NCBI GenBank assembly: GCA_902616145.1
Contig: CACMRM010000002.1
Span: forward strand, 1 to 64,000
Origin: an uncultured Pelagibacteraceae bacterium
GTDB lineage: Bacteria > Pseudomonadota > Alphaproteobacteria > Pelagibacterales > Pelagibacteraceae
DNA: 64,000 nt
Direction of reading: 5' to 3'
The notes beneath the pieces are model-generated. The model did not search any database. It saw only the letters and a program-made list of their open reading frames with translations, and was not told the DNA's origin. The position numbers and the translations under genes are program-made. Shown piece after piece: positions 31,796-41,890 of this stretch (position 1 is its first letter; the number at the start of each line of letters is the position of its first letter).

Positions 31796-32587
31796 TTATT
31801 CACCCATATTAATTAAGGTTCCTCTTTTTTTTGCACCAAAATATGAAAAGTAAAAAACTATAACACCAAAAATAAAATATACTACAGATATGGAAATAGA
31901 TTTAAAAATATTAAAGTAGTTTACTGAATTATTTATTAAAATATTTCGCATTTCTTCAAAAATGTGAACTAAAGGAAGACCCTTTGCAATAATTTGTAGG
32001 AAATCTGGTAAAATATCTATAGGATAATAAATACACCCTAATGGAGCTAAGAAAAACAAACTTGCCCAAGCAATATTTTCAAAAGAAGGACCATATCTTA
32101 GTAGACCTGAAGTTACTAATAGACCTAAGGTAATACCAAAAAGATATAATCCAATCAGTAAAAATATTAATGGCAATCCAAGGTGTAGTACAGAAACACC
32201 GAAAAGAGGTATTGCTATAATTACTGCAGGCACTAATCCAATCAGTGTTCTTATAATTGCTGTTAAAGTCAGAGCAGCTATTATTTCTCTTATTTTAATA
32301 GGAGCTATAAATAAATTCGTAAAATTTCTACTCCATATTTCCTCAAGAAACATCATATTAAAACTTATACTAGCCCTAAAGAGAAAATCATATAAAATTG
32401 CTGCAGTAAGTATCACACCAACAGTATTGTTGTAATATTCAGAGTTAAGTGTAAAAAACTTTGATATAAATCCCCACAAAAAAATTTGAACAGTAGGCCA
32501 GTATATTAAATCCAAAACTCTTGGAAATGAATTCATTACCAAATAAAGATGCCTTAAACCTAGAGCATAAATCTTATTAAAATTCAT
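31796..32587 (-). CDS. ABC-2 type transporter permease
   Basis: Polytopic protein; translationally overlapped with the upstream ABC ATPase. Confidence 0.85.
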   Translation of the reverse strand: MNFNKIYALGLRHLYLVMNSFPRVLDLIYWPTVQIFLWGFISKFFTLNSEYYNNTVGVILTAAILYDFLFRASISFNMMFLEEIWSRNFTNLFIAPIKIREIIAALTLTAIIRTLIGLVPAVIIAIPLFGVSVLHLGLPLIFLLIGLYLFGITLGLLVTSGLLRYGPSFENIAWASLFFLAPLGCIYYPIDILPDFLQIIAKGLPLVHIFEEMRNILINNSVNYFNIFKSISISVVYFIFGVIVFYFSYFGAKKRGTLINMGE

Positions 32588-33308
32588 CTTTGCTCCTCGC
32601 TAATTTTAAAAAAGTTTCCTCTAAATTATTTCTACCGTGTTTTTCTATTAAATTATTACAAGTTCCTTTGTCTATAATTTTACCTTTTCTCATCATTATA
32701 ATGCTATCGCAAAGTCTCTCTACCTCATTCATATTATGGGAAGCTAGTAAAACTGTTACTTTATTTTTTGACTTATATTCCTGAATGTAGCCTCTTATGA
32801 AATCACCTATATCTGGATCCAAACTTGCTGTTGGTTCATCAAGAAGTAGAATTTCTGGTTTGTTAATTAAAGATTTAGCAAGAGAAACTCTATTTTTTTG
32901 GCCTGATGAAAGTTCTCCAGTCTTTCTTTCAAAAAATTCTTTTATCTCTAAGTCATTTGAAATTTCATTTATTCTTTTTTTTAAATCTTTAATTCCGTAT
33001 AACCTTCCATAAATTTCAAGGTTTTGTCTTACTGTTAATTTTTTCGGTAACTCAACGTAGGGAGAAGCAAAATTAAATCTTTTTAATATCTCGTCTCTTC
33101 CAAAAGAGTTCAAATTTTTATTTTCAATTAAAATTTCACCACTTGATGGAGTAACAAGTCCTAACATCATTCCAATAGTAGTAGTTTTTCCACAACCATT
33201 AGGTCCCAACAACCCAATAGTTTTATTTTTTTCTAAATGGAAGTTAATTTTATCTACCGCTAGGTATTTATTATAAATTTTACTTAAATTCTTAATTTTA
33301 ATGAACAT
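32577..33308 (-). CDS. ABC transporter ATP-binding protein
   Basis: GLLGPNGCGKTTTIGMMLGLV, LSSGQKNRVSLAKSLINKPEILLLDEPTASLDP. Confidence 0.95.
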   Translation of the reverse strand: MFIKIKNLSKIYNKYLAVDKINFHLEKNKTIGLLGPNGCGKTTTIGMMLGLVTPSSGEILIENKNLNSFGRDEILKRFNFASPYVELPKKLTVRQNLEIYGRLYGIKDLKKRINEISNDLEIKEFFERKTGELSSGQKNRVSLAKSLINKPEILLLDEPTASLDPDIGDFIRGYIQEYKSKNKVTVLLASHNMNEVERLCDSIIMMRKGKIIDKGTCNNLIEKHGRNNLEETFLKLARSKDEF

Positions 33309-34255
33309 TATTTTGATGCTCTTATTAGCCTATCATTAATAGCTAATCCCGAACCTCGATTAGGTATTTTCGCTACAAAAATTTTTTTAAAACCTCTTTT
33401 TTTAATTTTTCTTAATATTTTATATAAATTAGCTGCTGCTTCTTTCAAGTTGGCATTTTTGCTTAAATTAAAATTATTAGGGTTTTTTTTGAATTTTTTT
33501 CCAAATACGAGATAGGCATGGTTTGGTTTAGAAGGTTTACCAACAAAAACGATTGGTATTCCCGGCGAGTAATGTTTTTTCATCATACCTGGAGATTTAA
33601 TTTTAAAATTTTTTTTTGCTAAAGATACTTTCAAAAAAGGTTTAATTTCGCTTGAACTTATTATCCCTGGTCTGAGTATTTTTGGCTTCCCTGTCAAATC
33701 AATTACAGTTGACTCAATACCAATTTTAGGTTTACCGCCGTTTATTATAATTTTTAATTTTTTTTTAAAATCTTCAAATACGTCATTTGCACTAACTGGA
33801 CTTACGCCAGACGAAATATTTGCACTAGGCATGGCCAAAGGAAAATTTAAAAATTTAAGGACTGTTTTGATTATTCTATTACTTGGAAACCTTATTGCCA
33901 CAGTATTAAGATTTGCTGTTACTATAGAGTGGATTTTTGATTTTGTATTTTTTTTTAAAATAAAAGTTAAAGGCCCTGGGCAAAATTTTTTGTAAAGTTT
34001 ATAGAAATTCTTATTTGGGATGACATCTTTATTTGCATCTTTGAAATTATTATAATGAACAATTAATGGGTTGATTTTTGGTCTTTTTTTTAATTTAAAA
34101 ATCTTTTTTACTGCCTTTCCTGAATAAGCATTTCCAGCTAAACCATAAACTGTTTCTGTTGGCAATCCCACTAAATTACCTTGTTTTAAAGATTTTATTG
34201 TTTTTTTAAGGCTCTTTGAGTTGAAAGAATATATATTTGAATAGATGTTTTTCAT
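33308..34255 (-). CDS. L-threonylcarbamoyladenylate synthase (Sua5/YciO/YrdC)
   Basis: GNLVGLPTETVYGLAGNA, FKLKKRPKINPLIVHY, PSANISSGVSPVSA, STVIDLTG. Confidence 0.94.
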   Translation of the reverse strand: MKNIYSNIYSFNSKSLKKTIKSLKQGNLVGLPTETVYGLAGNAYSGKAVKKIFKLKKRPKINPLIVHYNNFKDANKDVIPNKNFYKLYKKFCPGPLTFILKKNTKSKIHSIVTANLNTVAIRFPSNRIIKTVLKFLNFPLAMPSANISSGVSPVSANDVFEDFKKKLKIIINGGKPKIGIESTVIDLTGKPKILRPGIISSSEIKPFLKVSLAKKNFKIKSPGMMKKHYSPGIPIVFVGKPSKPNHAYLVFGKKFKKNPNNFNLSKNANLKEAAANLYKILRKIKKRGFKKIFVAKIPNRGSGLAINDRLIRASK

Positions 34256-34276
34256 AATGTAATTATTATTTAGTTT

Positions 34277-34480
34277 ATGAAAATGGAAAATATTCCAGCT
34301 GAAATCAAAAGTAAATCATTAAAAGAGGCTCGAGATGAAATAAATGAAATTCTTATAAAACTCGAGAGTGACAATTTTGATTTAAAAAGTGCTGAAAATA
34401 TTTATAAAAGACTAATTTACTTAAACAAACATGTAGAAAACCTATTTAAAATAAAATCTAAAGAGATATCTAAATCCTAA
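34277..34480 (+). CDS. xseB: exodeoxyribonuclease VII small subunit
   Basis: Short acidic/helical protein LKEARDEINEILIKLESDNFDLKSAENIYKRLIYLNKHVENLF, directly upstream of ispA-dxs. Confidence 0.75.
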   Translation: MKMENIPAEIKSKSLKEARDEINEILIKLESDNFDLKSAENIYKRLIYLNKHVENLFKIKSKEISKS

Positions 34481-34491
34481 AAATTGCTTGA

Positions 34492-35367
34492 ATGATAAAT
34501 ATAAAATTAAAAAGAAACGCTAAAAAAGTTGATAAATTTTTGATAAATTTTATCAATAGTCAGAAAAAATCTTTATTAGTAGCCCCTATGAAATACGGGG
34601 TAATTTCTGGAGGTAAAAAAATAAGGTCTACGATAATTTTTGATGTGGGAAGATTATTTAAGATCAAAGAAAAAAAACTTATTCATATTTGCGCAGCTGT
34701 CGAATGTATTCATTCTTACTCTTTGATACATGACGATCTCCCTTGTATGGACAATGACTTTTACAGGAGAGGAAAGCCTTCAACTCATAAAAAATATGGC
34801 GAGGCCACTGCAGTACTCGCAGGAAATTCATTACTTACTTTAGCATTTGAGATAATTTCTGATAAAAGAAATTTACTAAATAATAATCAAAAAAATGAAA
34901 TTATACGACTTTTATCAAATTTTTCTGGTCATACAGGTATAGCTGGAGGGCAAGAGTTAGATTTAAAATTTGAAAATAAAAGAAAAAAAATCAGTCAAAT
35001 AATAGATATGCAGAGGAAAAAGACAGGCAAACTTTTTAATTTTTGCTTTCAATCAGTCGCTATAGTCGCTAAAAAAAACAAAAGGACAAATATTTTCTAT
35101 GGAAAACTAGGAGAAGATATTGGCTTATTATTTCAATTAGCTGATGATTTTTTAGACGTCAAAGGTTCAAAAAAATTAGTAGGCAAACCAATAAAAAAAG
35201 ATAAAAAAAAAGGAAAATCGACTTTAATTCATTTGCTTGGTTATAAAAATACAATCAATTATGCTGATAAATTACAGAAAAAAATATTGCTTAAATTAAA
35301 AAAACATGGAAAAAATGCAGACGAGTTAAAAAAAACTGTTAGATTTATTTTAGAAAGAAGTTTTTAA
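34492..35367 (+). CDS. ispA: farnesyl diphosphate synthase (polyprenyl synthetase)
   Basis: [58 protein letters not shown]. Confidence 0.94.
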   Translation: MINIKLKRNAKKVDKFLINFINSQKKSLLVAPMKYGVISGGKKIRSTIIFDVGRLFKIKEKKLIHICAAVECIHSYSLIHDDLPCMDNDFYRRGKPSTHKKYGEATAVLAGNSLLTLAFEIISDKRNLLNNNQKNEIIRLLSNFSGHTGIAGGQELDLKFENKRKKISQIIDMQRKKTGKLFNFCFQSVAIVAKKNKRTNIFYGKLGEDIGLLFQLADDFLDVKGSKKLVGKPIKKDKKKGKSTLIHLLGYKNTINYADKLQKKILLKLKKHGKNADELKKTVRFILERSF

Positions 35368-37286
35368 TGACAAGATTAATAAAACAAATAAATTTTCCAT
35401 CTGATCTAAGAAGATTTAAAAAAGAAAATTTAAAACAAATTTCCGATGAATTAAGAGATGAATTGATTGATGTAGTATCTGAAACCGGCGGACATCTTGG
35501 CGCTGGTTTAGGAGTAGTAGAACTTACTGTAGCCTTACACTATGTTTTTGATACTCCTAAAGATAAACTTGTTTGGGATGTAAGCCATCAGTGTTACCCG
35601 CACAAAATTATAACTGGAAGAAGGGATAGAATAAAAACTTTGAGAAAGGGTGGGGGATTATCCGGGTTTACAAAAAGATCAGAAAGCGAATATGACCCGT
35701 TTGGTGCTGCTCACAGTTCAACATCTATCTCATCTACTCTAGGAATGTCAGTAGCAAAAAAATTATCTAATAATAGAAATAATGTAATTGCAGTAATAGG
35801 CGATGGAGCAATGAGCGCAGGAATGGCGTACGAGGCAATGAATAATGCAGGGGCACTAAAGTCAAATTTAATTGTAGTTTTGAATGATAATGATATGTCA
35901 ATAGCAAGACCAGTTGGAGCTATGAGCAAATATTTGGCTAACCTCTTATCTGGAAAACTATATTTTAGTTTAAGAGAAACTATCAAAATGATTATTTCTG
36001 CATTTTCAAAAAGATTTAGTCAAAAAGCTGGTAAAGCAGAAGACATGTTAAGAAATATGGTTACTGGAGGTACATTATTCAGTGAGTTAGGATTTTATTA
36101 TATTGGGCCAATTGACGGACACGATGTAGAGAACTTGGTGCAAATATTTGAGAATGTTAAAAAATCTAGTCATCAAGGACCAGTACTAATACATGTAAGA
36201 ACTCAAAAAGGAAAAGGTTACAAACCAGCAGAGGAATCTGGCGATAAGTATCATGGTGTATCAAAATTTAATATTTCGACAGGAGAACAGTCGAAATCAA
36301 AATCAAATAAACCATCTTATACAAAAGTTTTTGCAGAAACTTTGATTAAACATGCTGAACAGGATACAAAAATAGTAGGGATAACAGGCGCAATGCCATC
36401 AGGTACTGGACTTAATTTATTTGAAAAAAAGTTTCCAGATAGAACATTTGATGTGGGAATAGCAGAACAACATGCAGTAACTTTTGCAGCAGGATTAGCT
36501 ACCGAGGGATATAAACCTTATGCAGCGATATACTCTACGTTTTTACAAAGAGCTTATGATCAAGTAGTTCACGATGTTGCTCTACAATCTTTGCCTGTAA
36601 GATTTGCAATAGATAGAGCAGGACTTGTTGGCGCAGACGGACCAACACACGCAGGTTCTTTTGACATAACTTACTTATCTACTTTACCTAATTTTGTAGT
36701 AATGGCCGCAAGTGATGAAGCAGAACTTGTAAAAATGATTAATACTTCAGTCGAAATTAATGATAGACCCTCAGCTTTTAGGTATCCTAGAGGAAACGGT
36801 ATTGGAGTGGAGCTACCCTCAATAAAAGAAAAATTAGTAATCGGAAAAGCAAGGATTATTAAAGAGGGTAAAAAAGTTGCTTTACTAAATTTTGGCACAA
36901 GGCTCGAAGAATGTAAAAAGGCAGCAAAACAACTTTCTCTAAAAGGTATCGACTGTACAATAATAGACGCAAGATTTGCTAAACCTTTAGACGAAAAATT
37001 AATTATGGAAGTTGCGACTAATCATGAGGTTTTAATAACATTAGAAGAAGGCTCAGTGGGCGGCTTTGGATCACATGTTATGCAACTTTTATCTGAACGA
37101 GGTGTTTTTGATACTGGCTTAAAATTTAGATCAATGATTTTACCAGATATTTTTATTGACCAAGATATCCCTGATAAAATGTACGAGGTAGCTGGTTTAG
37201 ATAATCTTTCAATTATAAAAAAAGTGGAAGAAACTTTAAACTCTAATGTAATTTTAGCTAAAAATAAAAATAAGATACCTAGCTAA
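35367..37286 (+). CDS. dxs: 1-deoxy-D-xylulose-5-phosphate synthase
   Basis: [59 protein letters not shown]. Confidence 0.98.
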   Translation: MTRLIKQINFPSDLRRFKKENLKQISDELRDELIDVVSETGGHLGAGLGVVELTVALHYVFDTPKDKLVWDVSHQCYPHKIITGRRDRIKTLRKGGGLSGFTKRSESEYDPFGAAHSSTSISSTLGMSVAKKLSNNRNNVIAVIGDGAMSAGMAYEAMNNAGALKSNLIVVLNDNDMSIARPVGAMSKYLANLLSGKLYFSLRETIKMIISAFSKRFSQKAGKAEDMLRNMVTGGTLFSELGFYYIGPIDGHDVENLVQIFENVKKSSHQGPVLIHVRTQKGKGYKPAEESGDKYHGVSKFNISTGEQSKSKSNKPSYTKVFAETLIKHAEQDTKIVGITGAMPSGTGLNLFEKKFPDRTFDVGIAEQHAVTFAAGLATEGYKPYAAIYSTFLQRAYDQVVHDVALQSLPVRFAIDRAGLVGADGPTHAGSFDITYLSTLPNFVVMAASDEAELVKMINTSVEINDRPSAFRYPRGNGIGVELPSIKEKLVIGKARIIKEGKKVALLNFGTRLEECKKAAKQLSLKGIDCTIIDARFAKPLDEKLIMEVATNHEVLITLEEGSVGGFGSHVMQLLSERGVFDTGLKFRSMILPDIFIDQDIPDKMYEVAGLDNLSIIKKVEETLNSNVILAKNKNKIPS

Positions 37287-38365
37287 CCGCATTGCGCTCT
37301 GTTAATTAAAAAATGATCTAATAAAACACAATTAACCATTGCTTCACCTATCGGCACAGCTCTTATGCCTACACAAGGATCATGTCTTCCTTTAACAGAA
37401 ATTTTTGTATTTTTACCTTTTTTATCTATTGTATTTCTACTAGTTAAAATTGATGATGTAGGTTTAACAGCAAAAGACGCTACAATGCTCTGCCCTGAAG
37501 AAATTCCACCTAAAATTCCCCCAGCTTGATTAGATTTAAATTTTACTTTACCTGAGCTTTTATTCATTTCATCGGAGTTTTCCTCTCCACTTAATAAAGC
37601 GGCGTTCATACCTGCTCCAATATTAACTCCCTTTACTGCATTAATACTCATTAAAGCTGCAGCTATATCAGTATCTAATTTTGAGTAAATTGGAGCGCCT
37701 AAACCAACTGGAACACCAGTCGCTCTTAATTCAATAATCGCACCACATGAAGAACCAGCTTTTCTTACAGCTAAAAGATATTTTTCCCAGAGTTTAACAG
37801 AATTTTTGTCAGGGCAGAAAAAAGGATTTTTTCTTATCTCACTATCTTTCCACTTTGTTTTATCGCATGACATTAACCCTAGCTGAGTAACAGCACCTAT
37901 TACATTAAATTTTTGTCCAATTACTTTTTTTAATACAACTTTTGCCACAGCACCTGCTGCAACTCTACAAGCTGTCTCTCTTGCAGATTGTCTTCCACCC
38001 CCTCTAAAATCTCTTATTCCGTATTTTTTGAAATATGTATAATCAGCATGACCAGGTCTGAATTTATTTTTTATTGTTTCATAGTCCCTAGATCTTTTGT
38101 CTTCATTATGTATTATGATAGATATTGGTGTGCCAGTTGTTTTTCCTTCAAAAACTCCAGATAAAATTATAGCTTTATCCGATTCTTTTCTTTGTGTTGT
38201 AAATTTTGACTGCCCGGGCCTTCTTCTATCCATATCTCTTTGAATATCTTTCTCAGATATAGGTATATTTGGGGGGCAACCATCGATAACACAGCCAATT
38301 GCTGGCCCATGAGATTCTCCCCATGTGGTAAACCTAAAAATTTTTCCAAAAGTATTAAAAGACAT
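37283..38365 (-). CDS. aroC: chorismate synthase
   Basis: [51 protein letters not shown]. Confidence 0.98.
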   Translation of the reverse strand: MSFNTFGKIFRFTTWGESHGPAIGCVIDGCPPNIPISEKDIQRDMDRRRPGQSKFTTQRKESDKAIILSGVFEGKTTGTPISIIIHNEDKRSRDYETIKNKFRPGHADYTYFKKYGIRDFRGGGRQSARETACRVAAGAVAKVVLKKVIGQKFNVIGAVTQLGLMSCDKTKWKDSEIRKNPFFCPDKNSVKLWEKYLLAVRKAGSSCGAIIELRATGVPVGLGAPIYSKLDTDIAAALMSINAVKGVNIGAGMNAALLSGEENSDEMNKSSGKVKFKSNQAGGILGGISSGQSIVASFAVKPTSSILTSRNTIDKKGKNTKISVKGRHDPCVGIRAVPIGEAMVNCVLLDHFLINRAQCG

Positions 38366-38399
38366 AGATAATTAATGTATAAATTATTTTATAGAAATT

Positions 38400-39032
38400 A
38401 TGAATCAAAAAAATGGCAAAAATTCACTGGGTTTAGATATTATCTTTGAAGATGTAGATAATCCTATAGAATTGTTCAAAAAATGGTTTTCAAAGGCAGA
38501 GGAGAGTGAAATTAATGACCCGAACGCTGTTGCTATTGCAACTTCAAACAAAAATAATCAACCAAATGTAAGGATGGTTCTTTTAAAAGGTTTGAGCGAC
38601 AAAGGATTCGTTTTTTATACAAATTTTAACAGCAAAAAAGGAAATGAACTAAAAGAAAATCAAAAAGCCTCAATGTGCTTTCATTGGAAAAGTTTAAGAC
38701 GTCAAGTAAGAGCTTTAGGAAAAGTAGAGGAAGTTTCAACTAAAGAGGCAGACGATTATTTTAACTCGCGACCATACAAAAATAGAATTAGCGCATGGGC
38801 TTCTTCACAATCAGCAATTCTAGACCAAAGAGAAACATTTACTAATAAAATAAAACAATTTGAAAAAAAATTTCCTAATCAAAAAAATGTACCAAGACCT
38901 CCCCACTGGTCTGGATGGAGATTGTTACCTGAAGAAATAGAATTTTGGTTAGATGGCGAAGGCAGGATTCACGAGAGATTAAACTATAGAAAAAAAAATG
39001 GTAGCTGGGAGAAAGAACTTCTCTATCCTTAA
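38400..39032 (+). CDS. pdxH: pyridoxamine 5'-phosphate oxidase
   Basis: PNVRMVLLKGLSDKGFVFYTNFNSKKGNEL, WSGWRLLPEEIEFWLDGEGRIHERL. Confidence 0.96.
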   Translation: MNQKNGKNSLGLDIIFEDVDNPIELFKKWFSKAEESEINDPNAVAIATSNKNNQPNVRMVLLKGLSDKGFVFYTNFNSKKGNELKENQKASMCFHWKSLRRQVRALGKVEEVSTKEADDYFNSRPYKNRISAWASSQSAILDQRETFTNKIKQFEKKFPNQKNVPRPPHWSGWRLLPEEIEFWLDGEGRIHERLNYRKKNGSWEKELLYP

Positions 39033-40042
39033 AAAGATCTATTGAGACTAAAGCTAGTCAAATTTTGTAAGATTTTTTTATCTTCGTTATCAGGAAAAAT
39101 TGCTAATGCATCATAAGAAACGTTTACGAAGTATTCTGCTTTTTTGAAAGTAGCTTCAACTGCTTTATATTTGTTTATAAGAGACAATGTATTACTAAAA
39201 TCTTGTTCAGTTCTTTTTTCTTTTCTCATAATTTCATGTAGAAAATTTTTTTCTTCTTTATTTCCTTTTTGAAAAATAATAATCATAGGAAGAGTAACTT
39301 TTCCTTCAAAAAAATCCTTACCTATTTCTTTACCAAATAATTTTTCTTTAGCATAAAAGTCAAGGGCGTCGTCTGCAATTTGAAAAGCTAACCCTAAGTT
39401 TCTTCCGTATGATTCTAAAGCTTTTTTTTCTTTTTCATTACTTCCTGATAAACAAGCTCCTGTTTTAGTTGCAGCAGAAAAAAGTGAAGCTGTTTTTAAA
39501 TTGATTATATCTATGTATGTTTCCTCTAGCAGGTCAGCCTCACCTTTATGTTGAAGTTGAAGAACCTCACCCTGAGCTATTTTTGAGGATGTAGAGGATA
39601 ATAATTTTAAAACTTCTAAATCACCATCTTCAACCATCATCTCAAAACATCTACTTAGCAAATAATCACCTACCAAAATAGATGATTGATTACCCCAAAC
39701 AGAATTTGTAGTTTTTACACCTCTCCTTAATTCACTTTCATCAATCACGTCATCATGTAAAAGAGTTGCAGAATGTATTAATTCAACACAGGCAGCTAAA
39801 TTTATATCTCTTTTATCTTCTTTATATCCTGTTAATTTTGCAGACTCTAAAGTAAGGAGTGCTCTTAATCTTTTGCCGCCTGACCTCAAATGATGATTGC
39901 TCATCTTCTGAATTAGATTTACATCACTTCTTAATTTTTCTTGGATTAAACTTTCAACTTTTTGTAATTTATCACCAAGAAGGTTCCTAAGTTCTAGATA
40001 AGCAGAATTTACCGATTTTTTTAGAGGTACAACTGATCCCAT
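39029..40042 (-). CDS. ispB: octaprenyl/all-trans-polyprenyl diphosphate synthase
   Basis: GGKRLRALLTLESAKL, ELIHSATLLHDDVIDESELRRG, QIADDALDF. Confidence 0.92.
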   Translation of the reverse strand: MGSVVPLKKSVNSAYLELRNLLGDKLQKVESLIQEKLRSDVNLIQKMSNHHLRSGGKRLRALLTLESAKLTGYKEDKRDINLAACVELIHSATLLHDDVIDESELRRGVKTTNSVWGNQSSILVGDYLLSRCFEMMVEDGDLEVLKLLSSTSSKIAQGEVLQLQHKGEADLLEETYIDIINLKTASLFSAATKTGACLSGSNEKEKKALESYGRNLGLAFQIADDALDFYAKEKLFGKEIGKDFFEGKVTLPMIIIFQKGNKEEKNFLHEIMRKEKRTEQDFSNTLSLINKYKAVEATFKKAEYFVNVSYDALAIFPDNEDKKILQNLTSFSLNRSF

Positions 40043-40189
40043 TTACAATGTTTATATTTGTTTTTAGCCAATAATAAATTTTTAAATGGACCCGTGGTGA
40101 CGCACCCCATAATTCAACTATAAGTAGCGTAATTATTAATTAAAATTTAATTTTTTACTGTTATAAGAATATAATTAATCATCAAAAAT

Positions 40190-41002
40190 ATGTTTTCAAT
40201 TTTTAAGAAAAAAAAAGTGGTTCCGCATGTCAGACTTACAGGCATCATAGGTTCAGCGGGAAAATTTAAACAAGGCATGGAATTAGCCAATCAGAGAGAT
40301 GTTTTGAAGAAAGCTTTTGCAGTAAAAAAAATTTCTCATGTTGCAATTTCAATCAATTCCCCTGGTGGATCACCAGTTCAGTCACATTTAATATACAGTT
40401 ATATACGGCAGCTGGCTGAAAAACATAAAGTAAAAGTTATTATATTTGCCGAAGACGTTGCAGCATCAGGTGGATATTTTATTGCATGCGCGGGAGATGA
40501 AATTTATGCAAACTCAAGTTCAATCATTGGTTCAATAGGAGTAATTTCTGCATCCTTTGGTTTTAAAGACCTAATTCAAAAGATTGGAGTTGAAAGAAGA
40601 GTTTATACAGCTGGAAAAAATAAAAGCACTTTAGATCCATTTAAAGAAGAAAAAGAGGAGGACATTAAAAGATTAAAAACTATACAACTTGAATTACATG
40701 AAGACTTTATAAAAGTTGTCCAAAATAGCAGGGGGTCAAAACTAAAGGATCCCGAAAAAAATAATATTTTTACTGGAGAATTTTGGACTGGAAAAACATC
40801 ATTAAAGCTTGGTCTTATTGACGGTATTGGAAACGCTGACCAAGTGCTTAAAGAAAAATTTGGAGAAAAAGTAATTATTAAAACATTTGAAAAACCTAAA
40901 GGTTTTATTGCAAGAAAACTTTCTTCATCTGTTCAAGACCCAGTTGAAAAACTAGTTAATTTAATTGAAGAGAAATCGATGTGGCAAAAATTTGGTTTAT
41001 AG
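40190..41002 (+). CDS. S49 family (SppA/SohB-like) signal peptide peptidase
   Basis: AISINSPGGSPVQSHLIY, AEDVAASGGYFIACAGDEIYANSSSIIGSIGVI. Confidence 0.93.
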   Translation: MFSIFKKKKVVPHVRLTGIIGSAGKFKQGMELANQRDVLKKAFAVKKISHVAISINSPGGSPVQSHLIYSYIRQLAEKHKVKVIIFAEDVAASGGYFIACAGDEIYANSSSIIGSIGVISASFGFKDLIQKIGVERRVYTAGKNKSTLDPFKEEKEEDIKRLKTIQLELHEDFIKVVQNSRGSKLKDPEKNNIFTGEFWTGKTSLKLGLIDGIGNADQVLKEKFGEKVIIKTFEKPKGFIARKLSSSVQDPVEKLVNLIEEKSMWQKFGL

Positions 41003-41887
41003 ATGCCAGCTAAAAAAAAAGTTAAAAAAAAAATTAATTCTCTTTCTTTTCAAGACATAATAATGAGTCTTCAAAAATTTTGGGGAAGAAATGGCTGTAT
41101 AATTTTACAACCATACGATTTAGAGGTTGGTGCCGGGACTTTTCATCCTGCAACTACGTTAAGATCTCTAGGCCCTAAACCATGGAAAGCTGCTTATGTT
41201 CAACCTTCAAGAAGACCAACAGATGGCAGATACGGTGAAAACCCAAATCGTTTACAACACTATTATCAATATCAAGTAATTATTAAACCATCCCCGAATA
41301 ACATTAAACAAACATATTTAAAAAGCTTAGCGGCTATTGGTATAGATGTTAAAAATCATGACATCCGTTTTGTTGAAGATGATTGGGAAAGTCCAACCTT
41401 AGGGGCAGCAGGATTAGGATGGGAAGTCTGGTGTGATGGAATGGAGATTACCCAATTTACTTATTTTCAACAAATGACAGGTATAGAATGTAAACCTGTT
41501 CCAGTTGAAATTACTTATGGTCTTGAAAGGCTATGTATGTTTGTTCAAGAAAAAAATAATGTTTTTGATCTAGATTGGAATAATGAAGGTGTAAAATATA
41601 AAGAAGTTTTTTTTCAAGCTGAAAAAGAATTCTCTGCTTATAATTTTGAGTTTGCGAACACTAAGGCTTTACTTAAGAGTTTTGAAAATACCGAAAATGA
41701 ATGTAAATCTTTACTTGAAAAAAAACTTTCTTTACCAGCTTATGATCAATGTTTAAAAGCAAGCCATATCTTTAACTTGTTAGATGCTCGTGGCGTGATT
41801 GGTGTTGCAGAAAGAACTGGTTATATTACTAGGATTAGGGAGCTCGCAAAAGGTTGCGGGGCCTTATGGCTAAGCTCACAAAGTTAA
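41003..41887 (+). CDS. glyQ: glycyl-tRNA synthetase alpha subunit
   Basis: [58 protein letters not shown]. Confidence 0.98.
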   Translation: MPAKKKVKKKINSLSFQDIIMSLQKFWGRNGCIILQPYDLEVGAGTFHPATTLRSLGPKPWKAAYVQPSRRPTDGRYGENPNRLQHYYQYQVIIKPSPNNIKQTYLKSLAAIGIDVKNHDIRFVEDDWESPTLGAAGLGWEVWCDGMEITQFTYFQQMTGIECKPVPVEITYGLERLCMFVQEKNNVFDLDWNNEGVKYKEVFFQAEKEFSAYNFEFANTKALLKSFENTENECKSLLEKKLSLPAYDQCLKASHIFNLLDARGVIGVAERTGYITRIRELAKGCGALWLSSQS

Positions 41888-41890
41888 ATT

